The notes under the pieces were generated by a model. It did no database searches and was not told where the DNA came from. It saw nothing but the letters and a program-made list of their open reading frames with translations. The position numbers and the translations under genes were made by a program. A DNA stretch of 9,221 bases from an uncultured Collinsella sp. GTDB lineage: Bacteria > Actinomycetota > Coriobacteriia > Coriobacteriales > Coriobacteriaceae. The stretch lies in NCBI GenBank assembly GCA_902475475.1, contig CABRZY010000062.1:1-9221 (forward strand), in the 5' to 3' direction. Positions 1 through 5,748 of this stretch are shown piece after piece (within the stretch, counting starts at the first letter, position 1; every line of letters starts with the position of its first letter).

Positions 1-1
1 T

Positions 2-502
2 TTAGAAGTCATCGGGGGAGAGCGTATGGACGAACTCGTCGAACTTCTCGAACTCTTGCTCGTCGTCGACTTCCTCGGCATGGGCAGAAACGGTGCCCAG
101 GCGATTCATGATGTCGTCTTCAACGAACATGGGGGCATTACTGCGTACGGCGAGGGCGATGGCGTCGCTCGGACGCGCATCGATCTTATGCTCGTTGCCA
201 TCGGCCAACACGACAACCGTCGCGTAAAACACGGGCGGCTCGGCGCGAACGATTTCGATGCGTTCGAGCTTGGCACCCAGGGCACCAACAGTATCGAGCA
301 ACAGGTCATGGGTAATCGGGCGCTCGGCGCGACCGCTATCGATGCCGCGGCTGATGGCAGCAGCTTCAAACGAACCAGTCTGAATGGAAAGGGAACGCAG
401 TGGCGCGGGCGAGTCCGATTTGCTGCAGCGCTCGCGAAGCACGATAAGCGATGGCACGGGACCGGCGGCCATGACGATGGTCTCTATGTCGACACGAACC
501 AT
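2..502 (-). CDS. BFN-domain (DUF151) bifunctional nuclease family protein
   Basis: A complete 166-residue protein of the BFN/DUF151 family, the group named for plant and archaeal bifunctional nucleases; the physiological role in bacteria is poorly defined. Family hallmarks visible are GSFEAAAI (about 43-50), RPITHDLL (61-68) and the core IDARPSDAIALAVRSNAPMF (107-126), followed by EDDIMNRLG. The last 25 or so residues are strongly acidic (EEVDDEQEFEKFDEF), a tail typical of the family. I chose the ATG at 502 rather than an in-frame ATG 30 bases upstream, because GGAGG sits six bases before it and the family consensus begins at MVRVDIE. The stop TAA is at 2-4, so the gene is complete but what follows is outside the window. 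It is read in the same direction as the tRNA operon behind it, yet is separated from it by that operon's terminator. The nuclease activity is assigned by family only. Confidence 0.88.
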   Translation of the reverse strand: MVRVDIETIVMAAGPVPSLIVLRERCSKSDSPAPLRSLSIQTGSFEAAAISRGIDSGRAERPITHDLLLDTVGALGAKLERIEIVRAEPPVFYATVVVLADGNEHKIDARPSDAIALAVRSNAPMFVEDDIMNRLGTVSAHAEEVDDEQEFEKFDEFVHTLSPDDF

Positions 503-558
503 GGAACACCTCCGGTACGTAGCGGTTAACACGCGGCAGTCCGCCGCATTGAATAGCT

Positions 559-588
559 ATACTACCCAAACTTTCGCACAGCACACAA
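559..588 (-). promoter_or_regulatory. Putative sigma-70 type promoter of the DUF151 gene
   Basis: On the minus strand TTGTGT (583-588) and TAGTAT (559-564) are separated by 18 bases and lie about 55 bases upstream of the start codon, in an AT-rich stretch just downstream of the tRNA terminator. The -10 match is fair and the -35 match partial. The position fits an independent transcription unit. Confidence 0.45.
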
Positions 589-615
589 AACCAAAATGAG
601 ATTTATCGCAGACAA

Positions 616-647
616 GAAAAAAGCCCCGGGGCAATGCCCCAGGGCTC
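616..647 (-). terminator. Intrinsic terminator of the tRNA operon
   Basis: Read on the minus strand, AGCCCTGGGG pairs with CCCCGGGGCT around a five-base loop (10 bp, one T-G pair) and runs directly into a TTTTTT tract. It lies 14 bases after the encoded CCA of the last tRNA-Ile, where an operon terminator is expected. Confidence 0.92.
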
Positions 648-660
648 TTCACAGTTTTGA

Positions 661-737
661 TGGTGGACCTGACAAGATTCGAACTTGTGACCTCCCGGTT
701 ATCAGCCGGACGCTCTAACCAACTGAGCTACAGGTCC
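661..737 (-). tRNA. tRNA-Ile (anticodon GAT), distal copy
   Basis: A 77-base cloverleaf including the encoded 3' CCA. The acceptor stem GGACCTG pairs with CAGGTCC, the discriminator is A, the T-loop contains TTCGAAT, and the anticodon loop CTGATAA puts GAT at 701-703. It reads AUC/AUU isoleucine codons. It is identical base for base to the copy at 885-961. It lies four bases after the CCA of tRNA-Ala, so the two must be processed from one transcript. Confidence 0.97.
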
Positions 738-740
738 ATC
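661..740. repeat. 80-bp exact direct repeat, copy 1 (tRNA-Ile)
   Basis: Positions 661-740 are identical to 885-964 and in the same orientation. The match covers the whole tRNA-Ile plus three bases upstream of its 5' end, and ends sharply on both sides. This points to a gene duplication or conversion, and the repeats could recombine to delete tRNA-Ala. Confidence 0.95.
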
Positions 741-741
741 A

Positions 742-817
742 TGGTGGAGGTTAGGGGGATCGAACCCCTGACCTCAGGCTTGCAAAGCCCGCGCTCTCCC
801 AGCTGAGCTAAACCCCC
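742..817 (-). tRNA. tRNA-Ala (anticodon TGC)
   Basis: A 76-base cloverleaf with encoded CCA. The acceptor arm GGGGGTT/AACCTCC includes a G3-T70 wobble pair, the main identity element for alanyl-tRNA synthetase. The anticodon loop TTTGCAA gives TGC at 782-784. It is the middle gene of an Ile-Ala-Ile cluster. In many bacteria Ile(GAT) and Ala(TGC) sit in the 16S-23S spacer; here no rRNA is present within the window. Confidence 0.97.
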
Positions 818-828
818 ACGGAGACAGT

Positions 829-873
829 AATAAACACCCCAGCGGCGACTCGGCTCTCGCTGGGGTGTTTATT
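829..873. terminator. Strong symmetric hairpin, terminator-like, inside the tRNA cluster
   Basis: A perfect 16-bp inverted repeat (829-844 with 858-873) around a 13-base loop. The GC-rich core CACCCCAGCG is closed by AATAAA/TTTATT, so either strand offers a GC stem followed by a short T-rich run. That is the shape of a bidirectional intrinsic terminator, though the T-run is only TTTATT. It lies between the first tRNA-Ile and tRNA-Ala, with no promoter obvious between it and tRNA-Ala. It could attenuate the distal tRNAs or act as a processing signal. Confidence 0.6.
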
Positions 874-884
874 GCGAAAGAAAG

Positions 885-961
885 TGGTGGACCTGACAAG
901 ATTCGAACTTGTGACCTCCCGGTTATCAGCCGGACGCTCTAACCAACTGAGCTACAGGTCC
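885..961 (-). tRNA. tRNA-Ile (anticodon GAT), promoter-proximal copy
   Basis: The same 77-base sequence as 661-737, including encoded CCA, GGACCTG/CAGGTCC acceptor stem and GAT anticodon at 925-927. Its 5' end is about 14 bases downstream of a good -10 box, so it is the first gene of the operon. The 3' side leads into the 16-bp hairpin rather than directly into the next tRNA. Confidence 0.97.
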
Positions 962-964
962 ATC
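885..964. repeat. 80-bp exact direct repeat, copy 2 (tRNA-Ile)
   Basis: Second copy of the 661-740 repeat, offset by 224 bases. The sequence outside the copy differs immediately on both flanks. Confidence 0.95.
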
Positions 965-975
965 GCGCAAGGGAT

Positions 976-1005
976 ATATTAGACGAGTCGTTACGCGCGC
1001 GTCAA
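976..1005 (-). promoter_or_regulatory. Promoter of the tRNA-Ile-Ala-Ile operon
   Basis: On the minus strand TTGACG (1000-1005) and TAATAT (976-981) are 18 bases apart, five of six matches to consensus in each box. The -10 ends 15 bases before the first tRNA, leaving a leader of a few bases, as expected for a strong stable-RNA promoter. An A/T-rich stretch just upstream (about 1006-1025) could serve as an UP element. Confidence 0.8.
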
Positions 1006-1066
1006 CAACTTTTTTGAAAATCTTTGAGGGGTGTCGCCCCCGGCTGCCCGGCGGCATGCGAAGTCG

Positions 1067-1124
1067 CCTGCTCGGACAGTCCTGCTCGCACGGAGAGCAC
1101 ATTAAGTGCTCTCCGGCTCGTGCG
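1067..1124. repeat. Hairpin element with tandem CCTGCTCG repeats
   Basis: CCTGCTCG occurs at 1067-1074 and 1081-1088. The second copy runs into a hairpin: GGAGAGCAC (1092-1100), loop ATTAA, GTGCTCTCC (1106-1114), a perfect 9-bp stem. An outer 5-bp stem CGCAC/GTGCG (1087-1091 with 1120-1124) leaves a five-base bulge. No T-run follows on either strand, so it is not a plain terminator. It resembles a dispersed palindromic intergenic repeat, but copies elsewhere cannot be seen from one window. Confidence 0.6.
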
Positions 1125-1245
1125 GAACTCGCGATCGACCTTATATATTTGCCCTCCCCCGGGGCTCCCGCATAACGGGACCTCAGTTGGTTTCTATCCC
1201 GGTTGCAGTTGCTTCGCTCCTGCACCACTTGGCTGGTATGGCGGT

Positions 1246-1274
1246 TTGGCGTTGGATCGGTTCTTTCTGATATA
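1246..1274 (+). promoter_or_regulatory. Weak candidate promoter before the methyltransferase
   Basis: TTGGCG (1246-1251) and GATATA (1269-1274) are 17 bases apart. Transcription would start near 1281, directly before the terminator-like hairpin. The boxes are moderate matches. A second weak -10 candidate lies near 1143, which would give a longer structured leader. Confidence 0.35.
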
Positions 1275-1282
1275 TGCTTGTT

Positions 1283-1314
1283 GCGGCTCTTCTTTTGGGA
1301 GGGGCCGCTTTTTT
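1283..1314 (+). terminator. Intrinsic terminator / possible attenuator in the methyltransferase leader
   Basis: GCGGCTCTTC (1283-1292) pairs with GAGGGGCCGC (1299-1308) around a six-base loop, 10 bp with two G-T pairs, followed at once by TTTTTT (1309-1314). It ends only seven bases before the AGGAGG of the downstream gene and no plus-strand gene ends upstream. It therefore looks like a leader attenuator rather than an end-of-gene terminator. Confidence 0.65.
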
Positions 1315-1333
1315 GTTGCTAGGAGGTTGGCCC

Positions 1334-2221
1334 GTGGTTGATGGGGAGAATCGTTCTGAGCTGCTTTCCACAGATTGGAACCAGGAGTGGATGCAGATGC
1401 AGGCCGCTCGGCATCGGGCTAATGATTCTTTTGAATGGGATAAGCGGGCTCGGCATTTTCGGCCGTTGGAGACTGCCCCTTATGCTCGGGATTTTATAAA
1501 GCTGTTGGCGCTTGCGCCCGGCGAGTCGGTGCTTGATATGGGGTGTGGGGCTGGGTCGATTGCTATTCCGCTTGCTCAGGCTGGGCATTCCGTGATTGCT
1601 GCCGACTTCTCTCCTGCCATGTTGGGCACGCTTGATGCCGGCATTGAGTATTACGGGCTCGAAGATCTTATTACGCCGCTTGAGCTTGCTTGGGATGATG
1701 ACTGGGATTTGGTTGGACCGGTCGCGAAAGCGGTGGATGTTGCCTTTGCCAGTCGCTCTGTCACCACGACCAACCTAAAAGGCGCGCTTGCCAAGCTCGA
1801 CCGCACGGCTCGCCGGCGTTGTGCTGTCACGATGGTCGCCAACTCCAGCCCGCGCTACGACCTGCACGTGATGAACGCCATCGGCGCCTCGGTTACCTGC
1901 AGTAATGGCTTTGTGTACGCCTTCAACATCCTCATTCAGATGGGTGCGTTGCCGCAGGTTACGTACTTTGAATCGCCTCGTCGCGATACCTTCGATAGCC
2001 TTGAGGCAGGTGTGGCAGACTTCTCCCGTATGCTTGAGCATGGCAACGAGGATAAGGTCGACCGTCTGCGCGACTACATCGCCCAGCACATGATCGAGAA
2101 TCCCCATGCCGGTGAGCCGGGCTCCAAGGGCGTGCCGCAGGGGCGCTATATGCTCGATCATGTCCGCAAGGTTCGTTGGGCGTTTATTGCATGGGAGCCG
2201 GTCTCTGCGCCCAGCTCATAG
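1334..2221 (+). CDS. Class I SAM-dependent methyltransferase, substrate unknown
   Basis: A 295-residue soluble protein with a Rossmann-type methyltransferase core. Motif I is VLDMGCGAGSIAIPLA (66-81), with the GxGxG SAM-binding loop. The second strand ends in VIAADFSPAML, where D91 should bind the SAM ribose. The N-terminal DWNQEW...EWDKRARHF (14-42) resembles a tryptophan-rich lead-in seen in a subgroup of anaerobe methyltransferases. The C-terminal half, which would set the substrate, carries no motif I can name. The start is GTG at 1334 because AGGAGG lies seven bases upstream; an in-frame ATG at 1274 would translate the terminator hairpin and make a false hydrophobic leader. Codon use changes inside the gene: up to about 1740 it favours T-ending codons and CGG/GGG, afterwards C-ending codons like its neighbours. 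It stands alone with its own leader, so context does not reveal the substrate. Confidence 0.82.
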   Translation: MVDGENRSELLSTDWNQEWMQMQAARHRANDSFEWDKRARHFRPLETAPYARDFIKLLALAPGESVLDMGCGAGSIAIPLAQAGHSVIAADFSPAMLGTLDAGIEYYGLEDLITPLELAWDDDWDLVGPVAKAVDVAFASRSVTTTNLKGALAKLDRTARRRCAVTMVANSSPRYDLHVMNAIGASVTCSNGFVYAFNILIQMGALPQVTYFESPRRDTFDSLEAGVADFSRMLEHGNEDKVDRLRDYIAQHMIENPHAGEPGSKGVPQGRYMLDHVRKVRWAFIAWEPVSAPSS

Positions 2222-2338
2222 CCTGTTCGCAGCCCGCACCGCCCACTCACTCGGCATCCGCATTCTTTTTGAACTGGGCAAACGCGCTCCACACCACGCC
2301 GTTCCTGCGCTATCGTGGGACAGCTCACGTAGATTAAG

Positions 2339-2353
2339 GCCCCGTCGCGGGGC
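2339..2353 (+). promoter_or_regulatory. Short GC hairpin in the yhbY leader
   Basis: GCCCCG, loop TCG, CGGGGC form a perfect 6-bp stem 26 bases before the yhbY start. No T-run follows, so it is not a terminator. It may simply stabilise the mRNA 5' end or affect translation, since no strong Shine-Dalgarno is seen before this ATG. I find no convincing promoter in 2222-2338. Confidence 0.4.
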
Positions 2354-2379
2354 GCCCCATACATAGAAAGCGAGAACCC

Positions 2380-2679
2380 ATGGCACTGACAGGAGCACAG
2401 GTCAAGCAGCTTCGCAGCATGGCCCATCACCTCAACCCCGCCATCATCATCGGCAAGTCCGACGTCAACGAGGGCACCGTCGAGCAGACGGTCGCCTACC
2501 TGGAGAAGCACGAGCTCGTTAAGTGCTCCGTGCTCGATGGCTCCAGCCTTTCCGCCCGCGAGGCCGCCGAGGAGCTCGCCGAGCGTTGCCACGCCGAGGT
2601 CGTCCAGGTCATCGGCCGCAAGTTCTCACTGTATCGCGAGTCCTCGCGCAAGGACATCGAGAAGATCAAGCTCGTCTAA
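2380..2679 (+). CDS. yhbY: YhbY-type CRM-domain RNA-binding protein
   Basis: A 99-residue protein made of a single CRS1-YhbY (CRM) domain, the usual length for bacterial YhbY/YqeI. Family members associate with the precursor of the large ribosomal subunit and are thought to help its assembly. Visible landmarks are LTGAQVKQLRSMAHHLNPAIIIGK (3-26; the GK turn is the start of the conserved GxxG-like RNA-contact loop), the helix NEGTVEQTVAYLEKHELVK (30-48), and VVQVIGRKFSLYRES (74-88), which matches the family's closing beta-strand with a conserved G-x-x-x-x-L-Y/F-R. The gene stands alone and ends in a strong terminator, so it is probably monocistronic. The ATG at 2380 is the only start that keeps the family N-terminus. 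The ribosome binding site is weak (AAAGCGAGA). Confidence 0.93.
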   Translation: MALTGAQVKQLRSMAHHLNPAIIIGKSDVNEGTVEQTVAYLEKHELVKCSVLDGSSLSAREAAEELAERCHAEVVQVIGRKFSLYRESSRKDIEKIKLV

Positions 2680-2717
2680 GAGCCAATGATCCGGCGATCC
2701 AACACATAGCAAGCTTA

Positions 2718-2750
2718 CGGGTGCCCAAGTACTTCGGGCGCCCGTTTTTT
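2718..2750 (+). terminator. Intrinsic terminator of yhbY
   Basis: CGGGTGCCC pairs with GGGCGCCCG (9 bp, one T-G pair) around a nine-base loop, followed by TTTTTT (2745-2750). The end of the T-run overlaps the stop codon of the converging regulator gene (2749-2751). On the other strand the stem has no T-run, so the regulator's own terminator is not seen. Confidence 0.92.
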
Positions 2751-5748
2751 ATCGCTCGACCAGCACGCGATTGAGCCGCCCCTCCACCAAGCGCTCGTAT
2801 AGACGCCGCGTCTCGGGCTCGGGCACGCCATTGACCTGCTCCCTCAGGTGGTGCATATGCCCGCTGTACAGCTCGACGATATCGCGCCGCCGCCCCGCCG
2901 CACTGTAGACGCGCATGGCGCAGCGCACCATATCCTCACGCGCCGTTTCCTGTCGAAGCCCCGACTCCGCCAGCCAAATCGCCGACTGCAGATCGTTTTC
3001 TTCTAGAGCGGCATTTGCTCCCTTAATCATGCAATCGATGTACTTTGACTGCATAATGCGCCGCATGCGCAAAAAGTAGGTGGGATTACAGCCATTGGGA
3101 ACATACAGCGGTCCGGCATAAAGCTGCTCAATCTTAAGGCACAGCTCAACTAAATGGGGCCCGCGCGCACCCGTGCGATTTCCCAAAACCTCGCGGCTTA
3201 TCTGGTCAAACAGCCGTACATCGGTCTTGACGTAGTCGCCGTTGAGCCCAATGCATTCATTTTGGATGAGCACGCACGACTTGCCATCCGGCGTCGGTCC
3301 CAAAGCCGACCGCAAGCGCGATATCGTCGAGTACAGGTTGTTGCGGGCGCTATTGAACTCGGCATGGGGCCACAGCTCCATGGCCAGCGTCTCACGATCG
3401 ACGAGCGCATCCATGCCCAGCGCAAGCCGCTCGGCAAGCGTCGCCGCCTTCTTGCGGCGCCACATTTTGTCCGTGATGGGAAACCCGTCGCGCTCGGCGC
3501 GAAACGCACCAAACATGCGAATCTCGATATGGTCGATGGTATCAACGGCTTCAACCTCGCCGGCCTGGAATAGGCGCTCGCCCTCCCCTTCCAAATCGTC
3601 GCGCAGCGAGTACCGCGACAGCTCGCGCACGGGAAGCTTCTTGCGTATCCTGGCCGCCGGCTCGCCCAGACAATGCATGGCAAGGCGCGCAAAGAGCCGA
3701 TACGATGGCTCTAGAATCCCCGCACGATTCATGGACATCCAGGCCGCAAGATCGCTGTCTCGGCCCGCACAGGCCAAATGCAGCGCCACCATCCAGGCTT
3801 CTGCGCCACCAACCTGCGTCTGGCTTATATCGAGTAGCTCCGCTTCCTCGCGTACCGAAACCATCGAGGTGTTACGCAGATATGCCGCGCGCTCCAGCAG
3901 CAATGCGTTATCGCGCATGTACCCAATCGACTCCTCGGCAAGTTTGAGCACTTGGACCGCACGGAACTTTGCATTAACCGGCCGTCCCTCTGCCAGCGAC
4001 TGCCAGCCTTCTAGCAACAGGCCAAACAGCTGAATCTGGTTGTCGCGCATGCGCACGGCAAAACGATCGAGCTCGTTGAACGCCGCGTCGTCGGTTACCG
4101 GCAAGCCGGAAAGGAGCCGCCGTGCCGCCAACACCATGCGCACCCAGATAGCCATCGCCTTAAGCCCACGTACGTCGAGCGCCTCCCGCACCACCGTCAT
4201 CTCGTCGTCGCGCTCGTCGGTTCCCGCAAACGACCCGTCAAAGAGCTCCACCAGCATGCTATCGGCCCGTATAACAATCCTCGCGATGTCGAGCTCGCAG
4301 TCGTAGGCCTTGCTCGTTTTGAGCTGCTGTAGAACGCCGCCGTCATCTCCCCGCTCGGTCAGGCACCGCTTGACCTCGATATGCGCAGACAACATATCGA
4401 GTGCGGTATGGGATGTCTCGATTTCTGGCACGGCCAGGTTCGTAGGAAGCCCAAGCCCGTTGTCCCCATAGCAAACAGCCGTCAGCGTCTGGGCCACCCT
4501 CCATGAAACAGGGTCCATTTCGCAGGCCGCCCGTTCGCCCCCGCGCTCGATGACCGATGCCATATAGCGAGCGAGCTTTGTATTGGACACGCTGACCGCT
4601 GCCAGATATACGCCAAGCGCTTCGGCAGGCGTTGGCTCTGGAGCCGGATCGTCGGCATCGATCGTGCCCAGCGCCGCTCGGCAGATATCGGCCCCGTGCC
4701 CCGTCAGAGCCAGATCGACCCCATACTGCCCAGCAAGTTCAAGGACCGCTTCACGGTCCAAAAAGGCGTCCGCCAGGCCCATCGCCGCATCGCATCGGCC
4801 CGCCTTAAGCAAAATCCGGGCCGCCCTCGGAACAAGTTCGGGGCGAACCTCGGCCACCAACTTACGCAAGCGCAAGCGTCCGTTATCCTCCGTGCCCAGA
4901 CACGTAAAACTCCGCTCGGCGGGATCCAAGCCAAAGATCGGGTAGTCGCGTACAAAATAGGACTGGTCGACCATCGACAGCCTCATCCCGCAAGCCTCGA
5001 GTTCTGCGATATTGCCCTCGCCCATCAAAACCATGAGACATGCCACGCAAAACAGCGCATTATTGTCGAGCGAAGCCAGATCGGCAAGTGCCGCGCCATA
5101 TACGTTGACAATCTCGTTTTCGAGCAGGCCGGCTACGTCGCCTTGGCCATACAGACCCGTCTGCAATGCCGAAACGAGCTCGGGCACGCCCTGCGTGAGC
5201 TGATAGAAGTCGAGCGATGTGCTGATCGAAAACGCCGATGCCCACGCCGAATACTCATAGGCATGCACCTTGAGCATCTGCGCATTGATCTTAACCGAAT
5301 CGCCCAGCCCATGAATCAGCTGACGATTTGAAGGACGGCAGGAGATAAAGACCCCAACCCCCATAGCGCGCAGGCCGCGAATCCTGTCGATGAGGTCTTC
5401 GGTATCGTGCTGATCGAGGTTTGGCACATTATCAATCGCGATAAGGGAGTGCGGTTTGTCTTTGAGTTCTTCGGTAACCACCTCGAGCTGCATAAACACC
5501 TCGCGCCCAATGGCGCGATCGGCCTCGATAATCCGCACGGGGCCTCGCGTCGGGTCGCATTTAACCTCATGGGTGTACTGCAGCAGCACCGAGGTCTTCC
5601 CAAACCCGTCGGGCGCATAAAGAACCACGATGCCGGCCTTTCGGCCCTTGGCGATAAGCTCATTCATCAAGCGTTCGCGTCGCACCATATAGCCTCCGCC
5701 CAGCGGCATCAGCTCGAGGTCGTCTATACCGCTCAAATCGTTTACCAT
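2749..5748 (-). CDS. Large STAND-type ATPase regulator with C-terminal SARP (winged helix + BTAD)
   Basis: A 999-residue cytoplasmic transcription regulator. The N-terminus is a P-loop NTPase: Walker A APDGFGKTS (45-53), a Walker B-like SLIAIDNVP (101-109, D106) and a sensor-like FISCRPSNR (134-142). Residues of about 200-730 are helix-rich with no clear repeat consensus by eye, plausibly a TPR-like ligand-sensing arm. From about 741 a winged-helix domain (IEIRMFGAFRAERDG, then RRKKAATLAERLAL and the recognition region RNNLYSTISRLRSALG) is followed by a bacterial transcriptional activation domain (about 845-990), the SARP signature pair. By analogy with MalT/AfsR-like regulators, nucleotide and ligand binding would switch DNA binding. 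In AfsR-type proteins the SARP part is N-terminal, so the order here is reversed. The start at 5748 is supported by GAGGAG five bases upstream. No adjacent gene declares a target. The ligand and regulon are unknown. Confidence 0.85.
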   Translation of the reverse strand: MVNDLSGIDDLELMPLGGGYMVRRERLMNELIAKGRKAGIVVLYAPDGFGKTSVLLQYTHEVKCDPTRGPVRIIEADRAIGREVFMQLEVVTEELKDKPHSLIAIDNVPNLDQHDTEDLIDRIRGLRAMGVGVFISCRPSNRQLIHGLGDSVKINAQMLKVHAYEYSAWASAFSISTSLDFYQLTQGVPELVSALQTGLYGQGDVAGLLENEIVNVYGAALADLASLDNNALFCVACLMVLMGEGNIAELEACGMRLSMVDQSYFVRDYPIFGLDPAERSFTCLGTEDNGRLRLRKLVAEVRPELVPRAARILLKAGRCDAAMGLADAFLDREAVLELAGQYGVDLALTGHGADICRAALGTIDADDPAPEPTPAEALGVYLAAVSVSNTKLARYMASVIERGGERAACEMDPVSWRVAQTLTAVCYGDNGLGLPTNLAVPEIETSHTALDMLSAHIEVKRCLTERGDDGGVLQQLKTSKAYDCELDIARIVIRADSMLVELFDGSFAGTDERDDEMTVVREALDVRGLKAMAIWVRMVLAARRLLSGLPVTDDAAFNELDRFAVRMRDNQIQLFGLLLEGWQSLAEGRPVNAKFRAVQVLKLAEESIGYMRDNALLLERAAYLRNTSMVSVREEAELLDISQTQVGGAEAWMVALHLACAGRDSDLAAWMSMNRAGILEPSYRLFARLAMHCLGEPAARIRKKLPVRELSRYSLRDDLEGEGERLFQAGEVEAVDTIDHIEIRMFGAFRAERDGFPITDKMWRRKKAATLAERLALGMDALVDRETLAMELWPHAEFNSARNNLYSTISRLRSALGPTPDGKSCVLIQNECIGLNGDYVKTDVRLFDQISREVLGNRTGARGPHLVELCLKIEQLYAGPLYVPNGCNPTYFLRMRRIMQSKYIDCMIKGANAALEENDLQSAIWLAESGLRQETAREDMVRCAMRVYSAAGRRRDIVELYSGHMHHLREQVNGVPEPETRRLYERLVEGRLNRVLVER

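Larger units (their letters stand above)
1006..1333. other. Gene-free intergenic stretch between tRNA operon and methyltransferase
   Basis: No credible coding frame is seen in these 328 bases. From left to right it holds an A/T-rich tract behind the tRNA promoter, a GC-rich element with a direct repeat and a strong hairpin (about 1028-1125), a short AT patch around TATATATT (1143-1150), a T-rich stretch with small hairpins, and a terminator-like hairpin just before the methyltransferase ribosome binding site. I do not recognise a known RNA family here. The motifs I know for T-box, SAM, cobalamin and TPP leaders are absent by eye. Confidence 0.7.

Noticed and set aside
26..529. Plus-strand 167-codon open frame antisense to the DUF151 gene
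   Set aside because: It mirrors a well-supported family gene and has no recognisable domain or ribosome binding site.
926..1228. Minus-strand 100-codon open frame running through the tRNA promoter into tRNA-Ile
   Set aside because: It translates a tRNA gene and its promoter, a common false call, and has no start signal.
1274..1333. N-terminal hydrophobic extension of the methyltransferase (signal peptide-like)
   Set aside because: It is the translation of the terminator hairpin and T-run; an ideal ribosome binding site precedes the GTG at 1334.
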